From Pseudopyrenochaeta lycopersici (taxonomy: Eukaryota > Ascomycota > Dothideomycetes > Pleosporales > Pseudopyrenochaetaceae): a DNA stretch of 64,000 nt. The position numbers and the translations under genes are program-made. Of the stretch, positions 1-9,529 are shown piece after piece. The notes under the pieces are model-generated. The model saw only the letters and a list, made by a program, of their open reading frames with translations, was not told where the DNA came from and searched no databases. Position 1 is the first letter of the stretch. Each line of letters begins with the position of its first letter. Location: the NCBI GenBank assembly GCA_003313425.1, contig NHZP01000042.1:62001-126000 (forward strand), read 5' to 3'.

Positions 1-506
1 GTGGATGATATCAACACCTTTCCGTTGGCTGACCACCGATGTCAGTGGCGTCAGGACCCGAATGGGGTCATTCATGCGTGAAGAGACAAGGTGCATTGAT
101 TGGCAAAGACCATCTTGTGGTGGGGAGTGCATGAAAGTTCTTGTTCGATGCGGGCACCAGGAATTATCCGGCCAAGGTGAAGGCTAAGAAACCTTGTGCT
201 GTTGGGAGCTCAATACTTTCCAACAATGGAATCCCCTATTGTTTGCCTCGTCTATTCCACCGTCTAAATATGCTCTCCGTCGTCTGTACCACTTCTACTT
301 TTCTTTCCCCTCATTCTTCTTCACACAAATTGCCCACTCTCCTCGATTTTCCTCACATTTGATGTGTGGAGGGCTTTCGTTGCCCCGTGGAGTGCCCTGG
401 TCCACGCAAAAAGGCAGTCGGGAAGCATCATATTGAGTCGTCGGTCACTTCCTCGCCCACGAAATCCATTTCGTTCTTTTCTTCCTTCAGCGCCAAAGAG
501 AAAAAA
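1..506. other. upstream region of the desaturase gene, no gene seen
   Basis: No coding region is recognised. About 270-365 is pyrimidine-rich (C/T runs), as is common in fungal promoters and 5' leaders just upstream of a highly expressed gene. The only ORFs are short and lack family features. Confidence 0.4.
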
Positions 507-1992
507 ATGTCCTCGCCCTTACCCGATGGAGGCATCTCGACCGTTAGCCCTCAATTCACCTCCTCTCGGCCTTCCGCAATGGCTGCTGAGCCAAACCCAA
601 AATTTAACCCCGAGAATCCCCACATTGCAGATACGCCTCTTACATGGAAGAACTGGTATAAGCATGTCAATTGGCTCAATGTAAGCCAAAATACCCAAAA
701 TTGCCTATCTAGCATCTACTAACGATGGCAAGACCTTTCTCATTATCGGGATTCCCTTGATGGGTCTTATCTCCGCCATTTGGACCCCTCTGCAACGTCC
801 AACCGCCATCTGGGCTGGCATATATTACTTTTGGACTGGTCTTGGAATTACTGCCGGCTACCATCGTCTGTGGGCCCACAAGTCCTATTCAGCCAGACTC
901 GCACTCAAAATTTTCCTCGCTGCCGTGGGTGGCGGTGCTGTTGAGGGATCTATCCGCTGGTGGAGCCGTGACCACCGAGCTCATCACCGATACACGGACA
1001 CCCAAAAGGACCCATATAGCGTTCGCAAGGGACTCTTGTATAGCCACATTGGTTGGATGGTCATGAAGCAGAATCCCAAGAGGATTGGCAGAACCGACAT
1101 TAGCGACCTCAACGAAGATCCCGTTGTGGTCTGGCAACACAGGAATTACTTAAAGGTTGTCTTCTTTATGGGGTTGATATTCCCAACTCTTGTCGCTGGC
1201 ATCGGATGGGGAGACTGTTGGGGTGGCTACATTTACGCTGGTATTCTCCGTATCTTCTTCGTCCAGCAAGCCACTTTCTGCGTGAATTCCCTTGCCCACT
1301 GGCTAGGCGAGCAACCTTTCGATGACCGTAACAGCCCGAGGGATCACGTTATTACTGCTCTCGTTACTCTCGGAGAGGGATATCACAACTTCCACCACGA
1401 ATTTCCATCAGATTATCGAAATGCCATTGAGTGGAACCAATATGACCCCACGAAGTGGAGCATCTGGCTCTGGAGCAAGTTGGGATTGGCCTACAACCTA
1501 AAGCAATTCCGCTCCAATGAAATTGAGAAGGGTTGGGTCCAGCAGATGCAGAAGAAGCTGGACCAGAAACGCGCCACGTTGGACTGGGGGATTCCTCTTA
1601 ATCAGCTCCCTGTAATCAAGTGGGACGACTATGTCGAGCAGGTCCACAATGGCCGCGGTCTCATTGTGATTACTGGCATTGTCCATGATGTAACTGATTT
1701 CATCAACGAGCACCCTGGAGGCAAGCCCCTCATCAGGAGCGGGCTCGGCAAGGACGCCACCGCAATTTTCAACGGCGGTGTGTACAACCACTCCAACGCT
1801 GCTTACAACCTGCTTTCAACAATGAGGGTTGGTGTCATCCGTGGTGGCAGTGAGGTTGAGATCTGGAAGCGAGCCCAGCGAGAAAGCAAGGACGCCCATT
1901 ATGTTAAGGACAATGCCAGCAACCATATTATCCAGGCTGGGAACCAAGTCACAAGAGTTGAGCAACCCATAGTTGGCGCAAGCGCTGCATGA
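507..1992 (+). CDS. OLE1: acyl-CoA delta-9 (stearoyl-CoA) desaturase with C-terminal cytochrome b5 domain
   Basis: Spliced model join(507..680,733..1992), 477 residues. The 52-nt intron (gtaagc donor, ctaac branch site, aag acceptor) falls after NWLN. The family is an ER membrane di-iron enzyme that introduces the cis-9 double bond into palmitoyl- and stearoyl-CoA, taking electrons through cytochrome b5. Visible evidence: the three histidine boxes HRLWAH (about 102-107), HRAHH (139-143) and HNFHH (276-280), hydrophobic segments between them, and a fused b5 domain with HPGG at about 385-388 and a second candidate haem-ligand His near 411. Length fits fungal Ole1/SdeA proteins. ATG 507 was chosen because the sequence then runs into the conserved [12 protein letters not shown] stretch and all later exon sequence stays in frame. 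Nothing suggests inactivation. This is very likely an intact housekeeping gene. Confidence 0.96.
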
Positions 1993-2455
1993 GTGAACGG
2001 AGTCATAATACCTTCCGCTGTGGTGGGACTGAGCGGACTGGCCAAACGCATCCAATCCGTACCCAATGGGCTTTTCCCACTCCATTCCCATCTTGCTCTT
2101 GTACATAAGCAATGTTCGTCCGACTTCGACCACGGCTCTTGCGTTCTAACACGCACACGCCTATGCTTTCTGTGGGACCGCCCACCGTCATCCCGCGTAC
2201 TTCTCTCCAAGAAACCACGTTACGCCTCAACCAAGAGAACCAGAAACCCCGTGCGTCGCTCACCCTTCCGTTGAACGACGTTTGCGTTGGGAATTTCCAT
2301 CAGGAACTCAGCAAAAATGGTGCTGAGCTGGGAACGAAAGGGCAGGGAGTTATTTGAGGGCTGAATCATCTCCACTGCTGTTCATTAGCAAGCTTGATAT
2401 TCATTTCGCCTTCTTTCTTTGCCTTCGTGAGCAGATGTACCACTACTTCCAAACG
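1993..2455. other. intergenic region, 3' of the desaturase
   Basis: No recognisable gene. Short ORFs on both strands have no family features. It probably contains the desaturase 3' UTR and the 3' end of the small minus-strand gene that follows. Confidence 0.4.
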
Positions 2456-2767
2456 TCAACGGTGCTCAGACACGTTGTCGACGACCGAATTGAGGTCGGA
2501 AAGTCCCGAGACTCTCGGCAAGGGCTTTGCCTGAATGGAGCCGATGTACTCAATCTCAGCGGAGGCAAGGAGAGCCAAGAAGGCTTTCCCACAGAAGATA
2601 AACTGTCAAACATCAGTAACGCTTCTACGACAATATCAAATCATACCTCATCATCTTCCATCTTATCTCGAGCATAGTCCAGAAGCGATTCGTCGACAAT
2701 AGAGCTCTGGTCCATGTTAGAAATGGCGTTGCCGAGATTGGTCACCTACTAAGACAAGGGAGCGCAT
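2456..2767 (-). CDS. small predicted 3-exon gene of unknown function (about 74 aa)
   Basis: Model complement(join(2456..2602,2647..2706,2750..2767)). Two introns fit fungal rules: 2707-2749 (gtaggt donor, ttctaac branch, ccag acceptor) and 2603-2646 (gtatga donor, ttactgatg branch, gacag acceptor). All joins are phase 0. The protein starts MRSLVL, has a charged segment DESLLDYARDKMEDDE, then a short apolar stretch FLALLASAEIEYIGSI. I do not recognise the family. Support for a real gene comes from the second copy near 51.2 kb: exons 1-2 are retained there and the two differences in exon 2 are both synonymous, while intron 1 differs at three sites. A further upstream exon is possible because the frame stays open 5' of the chosen ATG. 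It could also be a fragment of a larger gene. Confidence 0.45.
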
Positions 2768-2880
2768 CTTGAACCGAATGACTTCACAAGAAATGTGATG
2801 GTGCAAAATCGACCGTCTGAGAAGAATAGAGCACGTTCAGGTAGTAAGAGGAGAAAAAGGCAAATGTTTTGGTCTTTGCG
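2631..2880. repeat. dispersed duplication, partner at 51171-51440
   Basis: About 250 bp match 51171-51440 at a constant offset of 48540 over the first 170 bp, with mostly C/T and A/G differences and then small indels. It covers exons 1-2 of the small minus-strand gene and its upstream region. The match stops inside intron 2. Confidence 0.85.
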
Positions 2881-3207
2881 AAAGAACGGACTAGGAATTT
2901 GCTTGCCTAAAATGCTTTTCGATATGCAGCTTCTTCTACCATATCAAGAGGAAGTTGAATAATATCTAACTTAACTTAGACAACTGAGTGTAGCGAGTTG
3001 AAGGAGGGCTGGTGTGCTTTCTATGCTGGTATGGGTACCAGTATGATCCGCGCCGTGCCAGCATCGGCCACAACGATGTTGGTGGATGAATGTGATCTGT
3101 GACCTGTGTTGGGTTTCGTTCATGGATTTATTTGTATACAACTAAGCAAACAAGCTTGAACGAAAACAAGCGTAAAACATTATCGATAGAGGTAACGTTA
3201 GGAAACC
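2881..3207. other. intergenic, nothing recognised
   Basis: No coding region or RNA gene recognised. Flanked by the two dispersed repeats. Confidence 0.4.
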
Positions 3208-4404
3208 TACGATGTCCACTGCAACCTCCCCACAGATATTGGCTACCGCTGACGTATGCCCTTGATTGCTCCTGAGTGTTGTTTCACATACGCTATACGT
3301 ACTTTGTTGCCGCGAGTCATATGGCCTGATGTTGCGAGATACTACCTTAATGATGAAGGACATGGTTACTTAGAATTAGACCGCTCGAGACGAGAAGACC
3401 TTTGATGACGTTGATATGATGAATATGATGCTAAGTGGTGGCGAGTGGTGGTGAGTGGTGCCGATGCCGATGCTGAGTGGTGACGAGCAAACAAGACTTT
3501 GTCGTCAGCACCACTTGATTGAGGAATAGCTCGAAGCGTGACTATCTCATGTGACTATTTCATACAGTGAATTTTTTTTAAATGAACGTCGAGTCCGCAT
3601 GCGAATCATATTCTGCGAGCAGTGCAGCCTCCCCGCCAATACACTCCTCACCTATTATTCGCTCACATTCTGTTGTGATGCTGTTGACGTCTGGAAATTC
3701 TCGCTTCAATGGGTTCGTGTCTAGAGATGCGTAGTTGCTGGGATCTGAATGCTCTAGTAAGACTCATTCACTGCCCGTTGCAAGCCGATATCAAACAATC
3801 TCCTCACTGGCGATGAAGTTGAGCTACTAACGCATCAGAGAGAAGCGCAGGAGATCCTCTAGAAATGGTTCGGCGGAGCACGTTCGGTCCAGCCTCCTAA
3901 CATCACAGAATGGCTTTTGATGTTGTGAGGACCTCTTTCGGGCCCTGAGACGGCACTATATATAGCTCAACGTTACTGATAATAGAACAGCCCGAAAAGC
4001 AAAGGAGCCCGAATGGAAAACTGCGCAGATCAAGTTCAGTCTATTTTTAGGGACTCACAGAATGCTGACTGCCATACAACATCAACCCGCCGCCCATGAA
4101 GGTATTGCCATCTCAGCTAAGTACCACATCTCACCCTTGACACTCAGCTGACAAGTCAAGCATGCTTGCAGAACTCGATGGCTTCCTCCTTTCCGTTCCC
4201 CTGCGTACCCTGCTATCTCAACGCTCGATTACGAATTAGCCCTAAGTTGCCTGCATACCCTTAAAGTGTACATGAGTGTGCGTACCGACTCTTCATCGTA
4301 GATTGAACATCTGCGATAGAAGTCTGCACCAAGATCTGTTGACATCACAGCATGAAAGCTTTGCAGATAACATGGTTCAGTTGTACCGCATCTGCCTCGC
4401 CAGA
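3208..4404. repeat. dispersed repeat, copy 1 (partner 32014-32838)
   Basis: Shares long collinear blocks with 32014-32838, including the start (tacgatgyccactgcaacc), a GAGTGGTGG minisatellite-like stretch near 3430-3475 (32235-32275 in the partner), and a tail with tctgcctcgc. This copy is longer because about 450 bp (about 3480-3930) have no counterpart in the partner. No transposase, RT or terminal repeats were found, so the class is unknown. Confidence 0.75.
3578..3690. repeat. short dispersed repeat nested in the larger repeat (partner 26236-26336)
   Basis: About 105 bp (from cgtcgagtc to ttcgctcacattNtgtt) recur at 26236-26336 with transition-type differences. It lies in the segment that the 32-kb copy of the larger repeat lacks, so it was probably inserted into it or lost from the other copy. 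Confidence 0.7.
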
Positions 4405-7199
4405 ACCTCCCGCGAGACAATTTTAGAACACGGTGCGACGCGAAAGAAGCTATTTATTGCGCGCACTTGGCGCTTGACGTGGTGCTCAGGCAGGCAACGC
4501 AACTGTCTGAACTTCTTCCGTCAAGACCGCTCCAGGCGACGGGACACGCCGTACATGGCAAGATTGCGCGTGGTGTAGGATGGGACAAGATGTTTAAGTC
4601 TATAGAGCATCAAAGTTAAATCGTTGGTCTGCACAAAGTCATTGGGGTGCTGTTTGCTTGCTTGGTTGCTTGGTTTGGTTTGGTTATTTCGTACGCGGAT
4701 TCAGCCGCTTCATCCATATGCCCGCGCTGTCCCTACTTCTCTCCCGTAAACAAGAGCCAGCTGTCCAGATGCCTGCCGTTATCCCTTCGACCACTATCTA
4801 CATTTGCCTGCTGGCGTATCTTGACGACGATCTTTGTGCTACTTGAATACAATGCTTTAAGGCTCATAGGGGCATTCCTCTTTGTGTGTCGGTTGGATGC
4901 AAGCTCCAGAATAGACGTGGTTCCAAGCGATGGTTACGAACGGTCAACGAGGTAAATTAGAGTTTTGCGTAGCTTTTATTTTATTAAGCGCAGGACAAGG
5001 GGTACTAATCCCTAAGGCCAGCCTGGCCGGACTCGGGGACTACCAAGGTTTGAGAAGCGGGGAATAAGTCGTTGTTAGCGCGAACTACCGTCTGACAGCC
5101 GCGGGGTAGCTCAGTCGGTGTTTTGGGCGCTCGGTTCGAGGGGTCGCATCAAACGGTCAGCCTCCGGAAGTTCGGTTTGGAAAGCCAGCCAAAGAGCGTT
5201 CAAGGCCATTTTGTCGGATGTTGACCCTGGTTCCGGCGGGGTTGGTTCAGGGATGCAATGGCGCAAGGGTTCTCGCAGGGAAAGGCCAAAAGCGCCACGA
5301 AGCATTTCTTGTTGGGAGGGAATTAGGTCCAGAGACTGCCTGGGGGCTGAATGGAACGACTTTTGCGCCTCTCCAGAAGCAGAAGCAGAAGCAGAAGCAG
5401 AAGTATGTTTCAGTAGCGCTTCGAAACAACGGTCATATTAGGTTTTGCCTCTTTGGAGAACACAGTGTACATGCTTTTTCCGGGCTTCACAGAGTTTGTT
5501 GACTCGAGCCCTTCAACAGCGACGGCAGTTTTGGAGAATAATTCCATTGCAGACAGTAACAAAGTCTTAGGCTTGAGTGGTGACATACGCCAGGTCAGCA
5601 CTTTGTTCAGAGACAGGAACGGTTTAGGATCGTGGCCTGCCTTTTTGGGCAAGACCACAGGGCTGGGACAAACTCCGCAGCCCCTGATTTAGGAACCGGG
5701 GTGGGGGATCAGTGAGACGATTGATCTTGTGCCGAAAGAGATAGCGCTGGGGTCAGTCATGCCTGCATATGACGGCAGTGATGAAAAAGCAGCGTGGCAG
5801 GCTGAGCGAGGGCCAGTGACTGGTGCGGAAAAGACTTGGAAAGGAAAGTAGGGCGCACAAGTGGGCTGAGAAGTGGGACTGCTAGGGTGTTGAAATCAGG
5901 TCGATGTAGCGTAAAAGTCCGATATAAGTGTGGTAGTCCGTCGGTGCGAGAGAGCAGCACAGATACCGTTTGAAGTGGGCGCGAAGGGTTAGGGCGAAGA
6001 TCAGGGTGAGGTCAAGGCGAGGGTCAGGGCCTGTGGCCCAGGTATGTGGCTGAGAGAGGCCGATAGCGAGAGTGTGACGTCGGCCCGAACTGCTGAAGCA
6101 CGATCCTTACCACTTCAGCCATTGCACCCTCCGAAGCGACTGGGGCCCTAGCCGGGTGCAACATGGTGGGCGACAAGGATTCCGGGGATCCACAGCGGGA
6201 GAAGACCCTGATGTGAGTATTACATCACACATCACAACGTTCTGCCGCCGCGTTGTTTTCCAGCGCCTGGCGCAGCCTCAGACCCTGGGCCGCCTGCAGC
6301 ATCCATCAGTAGGGCAGGCCGCCTGCGACTCTCTGGACCGCGACTGATCACGGGCGGGCATCGTCTCGATGCTCTGTGGCTGCTGCTACGACACCGCGGA
6401 AGAATACCCGTCGCAAAATTGGTCGCGGGCGTGTGAGCTGGCAGCACGCTGCTATTGCTGCAATCGCAAACAAGGTGTCTATCCTTGGAAAAATCATAGT
6501 CGTGGCCGTGACCGTGATCCTAATCGATCATGATCGTGATCTTGATCTGCCATTGATTAGGCGGGTATAACTCCGCCGCGCAGCATTGGCTGTCCCGTTT
6601 TTTTCCTCTTTCTCGCTTTTGCGCCGACACTTTCTCCTCGAGCCGGACGGTTGCGACAAGAAGCTTTCGCGGGCAGTCTGCAATCTTGGGCGTGCGTCCG
6701 CGGCCCCCCTCGTCGCGAAAGGAAAAGCCTCTGATCGCCGGGGGCCCTGCCACAGCTTACAGCGTGGTGCTAGTCGCTTAGGCCGACCGCAGCAGGATGG
6801 GAATTTGCAGATACCATCGATATCTCATTACCCTGATCTTGGCACATCCTACCCTGCCCGTCGCCAGACTGACTCTCGAGGGCGCGTCCCCCTGCTGTCC
6901 GTTCCTGCCCACTATAACTGTCACTATGTCCTTCGCCGTCTGCCCGCTGCTCCAGTAAGCTCGCACTCAAACAATCGCTTCATCACCCAGCCCCTTTTTG
7001 CACACTCTCCTGGATCATATATTGTTCGCCCTGCTCGTCCTGCCCATCCTGCCCACTCGTCTTACTTAAGAAGCCTTCCCTGCCGCTGCCAACGTCGCCT
7101 CCGTTGCTGCTTTCGCCCTCTTTCACGTGTCTGCGCATTGCCCACTGCCCACTTGTGAAACTGGCCGCTTTCCTCTCACTGGCACGTGTTTTGTACAAA
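4405..7199. other. long stretch without a convincing gene; upstream region of the C2H2 gene
   Basis: No ORF here has family features. 5107-5140 holds tRNA-like A and B boxes (see findings). 5375-5403 is a hexanucleotide repeat. From about 6200 the sequence is GC-rich, then pyrimidine-rich (6590-7190), which suits a long promoter and 5' leader for the C2H2 regulator at 7200. Confidence 0.4.
5375..5403. repeat. AGAAGC microsatellite
   Basis: Nearly five tandem AGAAGC units. Confidence 0.95.
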
Positions 7200-8183
7200 A
7201 TGGACGCCTTGTCCGGCCAGAATTCGACAGGTCGCAGAGTGTCATTGCTAAACGACGGCCCGGAGCCACCACATCAGCTCGTCCGCCTGCCCTCCATCAC
7301 TCCTTCTCTCCAATCCAGGACCTCGAGTTACACCCCGTCGCCAATCGGATCGCCACCCACCCCGCGCCTGGTCCGCAGCGACTCGTCAGATTCCACAAAC
7401 ATGCAGACCCCGTCGCCAATCATCCCAGACTTTGTCTTTGAAGGCCTCCCCTCCCAGGACATGGATTCTCCAGTCTTCTCACAGTCGGGCTTCTTTGCAC
7501 AACAACACAAGGACCTGAATTCTGCATACCCGCCCGTCCCTCAATCCTCGGCCTCGCTCCCCTACCACCTAGCGAGCGCGTCACATTCCGCCTACTTCAG
7601 CCCGCAACAGGTGCCAGAAGACCATGCGGCGCCAGCAGCAGCAGTAGGAGCAAATAACGCACGCCCAAAGAAGAACAGCTACGCATGCCCAATGGCCAAG
7701 CAATTCCACTGCAATGATTACTTCACCACCTCGGGCCACGCTGCCCGTCACGCCAAAAAGCACACCGGGAAAAAGGATGCCTTCTGCCCAGAGTGCAACA
7801 AGGCCTTCACCCGCAAAGACAACATGGAGCAGCATCGTCGGACGCACCAGAGCGGTCGCAACGCCGCCAAAGGCGGAGATCGAGACGTGAAGAAGGCCAA
7901 GCAACCTGCAAAGCGGCCCAAACCGGCTCCGCTCCAGTCTTCAATACCCTCTCTGTCAGCACTATCCATGGTCGACCCTACCATTCCCATCAGCCCTGCG
8001 GGGTCCTTCCTGGCTGCTTCGGTACAAGCAACCGAGTCCTTTCTCGACTTTGCGCAACGATCACCCTACCCTGACCCCACAGCCTTTTCCATGACCCACA
8101 ACTACTCTGCTGGTTCATCATATGGTGGTCTCGACGCCCTCGCCATCGCTGCAAGTGAAGAAAAGCGTAATTTCGAATTATAA
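7200..8183 (+). CDS. C2H2 zinc-finger transcription factor
   Basis: Single-exon model of 327 residues. ATG 7200 is preceded by aaa and follows a long leader; the open frame upstream (from 7104) has no convincing earlier start. The first 150 residues are Ser/Pro-rich (TPSPIGSPP, PSLQS). Two adjacent zinc fingers follow: an atypical first finger with C163, C171, H184 and H188 (CPMAKQFHC, then a TTSGHAARH helix), and a classical second finger C196-x2-C199-x12-H212-x3-H216 (FCPECNKAFTRKDNMEQH). The TTSGHxARH...HTGKK spacing resembles the Nrg1-like fungal class. A Lys/Arg-rich segment after the fingers (VKKAKQPAKRPKP) could be a nuclear localisation signal. The target genes cannot be read from the sequence. 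An optional terminal intron could replace the last two or three residues (see findings). Confidence 0.9.
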   Translation: MDALSGQNSTGRRVSLLNDGPEPPHQLVRLPSITPSLQSRTSSYTPSPIGSPPTPRLVRSDSSDSTNMQTPSPIIPDFVFEGLPSQDMDSPVFSQSGFFAQQHKDLNSAYPPVPQSSASLPYHLASASHSAYFSPQQVPEDHAAPAAAVGANNARPKKNSYACPMAKQFHCNDYFTTSGHAARHAKKHTGKKDAFCPECNKAFTRKDNMEQHRRTHQSGRNAAKGGDRDVKKAKQPAKRPKPAPLQSSIPSLSALSMVDPTIPISPAGSFLAASVQATESFLDFAQRSPYPDPTAFSMTHNYSAGSSYGGLDALAIAASEEKRNFEL

Positions 8184-8496
8184 TCTTTGGGGATTTCTCC
8201 TATTCGCTGTTCGTCTGATTACACTAGTAGTTAATCTTTTTTTTTCAGCAAGCCGCTCGGACATCTGCGGCGAAGCGTTGGCGGCTCCCCGAGACGAATT
8301 ATTTGGCGTCCCAAAAACCCGTGCGTAAAATAGACGCATGCCGTCAAGGCAACCAACGAACAATAGACCATCTCAAACTGATGGTGACAGAGGGTCTTCA
8401 CGGGTGTACTGAAGCAGCAAACTAATACTACTGCGAAAATAATTGTTCTTCTAGCTACAAAGCCTTGTCGCTTATATGTCTATCGTTTCCAAATGT
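8184..8496. other. 3' region of the C2H2 gene
   Basis: Contains a possible alternative 3' exon (8253-8328) after a strong poly-T/cag acceptor ending at 8252. No separate gene recognised. Confidence 0.35.
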
Positions 8497-8943
8497 CTAC
8501 AGTAGGTAGATCAGACTAGCTTGGAGCAAAGCGACTCCAAGAAGCCTACTAACACTGTGCCTACCCGAGAGAGCCCCGCTGCTGGAAAGGCTAATACCTG
8601 TAGGCACCTGTGTTGGAAACGGTCTTCGGGGCAGGGAACCTGTCGTTGCGTTCACAGTGGAGTTATTGAATGTGAATGGATCGGCAGTCGAATCTCTGGT
8701 GAGATTGACGAAGCCCGATGAGACGGTAGCTGTAGCATAGACGGCTACACAGGTTGGGGCGGTGGTAGTATGACCGTGAGTTGTGATGCAGGGCGAGGTA
8801 TCTTCAGGTTTGTGGAAGCTCGAGCCGGGTATAGCTCTTGCAGGAGCATGACAGTCGTGCGGAAGCTGTGGCACCAAGCGCGAACTGTGTATTTGTCTAC
8901 TGTCGTTGCGCAGCGTTGTTTGCTGAAGTAGACGCATCAGCAC
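8497..8943 (-). CDS. possible Ser/Thr-rich, GPI-anchored-like protein (3' exon or fragment)
   Basis: An open frame of 148 codons on the minus strand. Its second half is Ser/Thr-rich with possible N-glycosylation sites (NLT, NST, NAT) and ends in a hydrophobic tail (LLGVALLQASLIYLL) after a small-residue stretch, as expected for a GPI-attachment signal. The N-terminal part lacks a clear signal peptide in this frame, so the true first exon may lie upstream with an intron, or this may be a decayed copy. No family recognised. A chance ORF cannot be excluded. Confidence 0.3.
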   Translation of the reverse strand: MLMRLLQQTTLRNDSRQIHSSRLVPQLPHDCHAPARAIPGSSFHKPEDTSPCITTHGHTTTAPTCVAVYATATVSSGFVNLTRDSTADPFTFNNSTVNATTGSLPRRPFPTQVPTGISLSSSGALSGRHSVSRLLGVALLQASLIYLL

Positions 8944-9529
8944 AGTGGTACAAGAAGAACCCTACGTCTAAAACCCTAGGAAACTATGCGATTCCTCACT
9001 CCAAACTGCCCAGCGTCATGTTACCGTGGCCAGTTGATCAATTGCCACTTGCGCGGTTGTTCCGGTAGGGCCGCGTCTACCTTCACACCGACGGGCGATG
9101 TATGAAACTGTAGTACACATCTGCTCTTACCAGCCTGCTGTTGATCTTGCCCTTACTATTCGAGGCGCTTGAGGACAAATTTTGAGTACAGGTACAAGCG
9201 GCCAAATCAACTAGAAATCTACCTGGACGTCCTCAAGTGTGATGACGTCACCTCCGCTTACCGAGACTGAGGCTGCCTGTTAAAGTCTCGCACCTGTGAA
9301 GGACGAAAAAAGGGAAACGAAGGCCCGCAGTCGTTGCGGCGCGTTCGCAAGCGATACTTGAAATGGCGGAGTAAGACATGAGCCCTTTTCGCACCCCGCA
9401 CCCTCCTTCCATCTCCAAGATTCTCTTTAACTATCCCATGCACTGTTATCATGGTCAATTTGAGCAGGGTGTAGTGGCCCAGACTTGATGGTGGATGCAG
9501 AAGTAGGGTGACAAAGCGAGCATAAGGTA
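8944..9529. other. intergenic, weak repeat similarity only
   Basis: About 75 bp around 9299-9370 (aaagggaaacg ... gcaagcgata) resemble 50856-50930. No gene recognised. The left TA target site of the pogo element is at 9528-9529. Confidence 0.4.

Noticed and set aside
889..1791. Minus-strand ORFs inside the desaturase gene
   Set aside because: They are shadows of a strongly conserved coding frame on the plus strand with all His boxes.
2605..2618. Another Copia LTR start (tgtcaaacatca)
   Set aside because: The match is only 12 bp, lies at the 3' splice site of the small gene and is not followed by LTR sequence.
5107..5160. A tRNA gene
   Set aside because: A and B boxes are 26 bp apart and no anticodon arm or paired acceptor ends fit between and around them.
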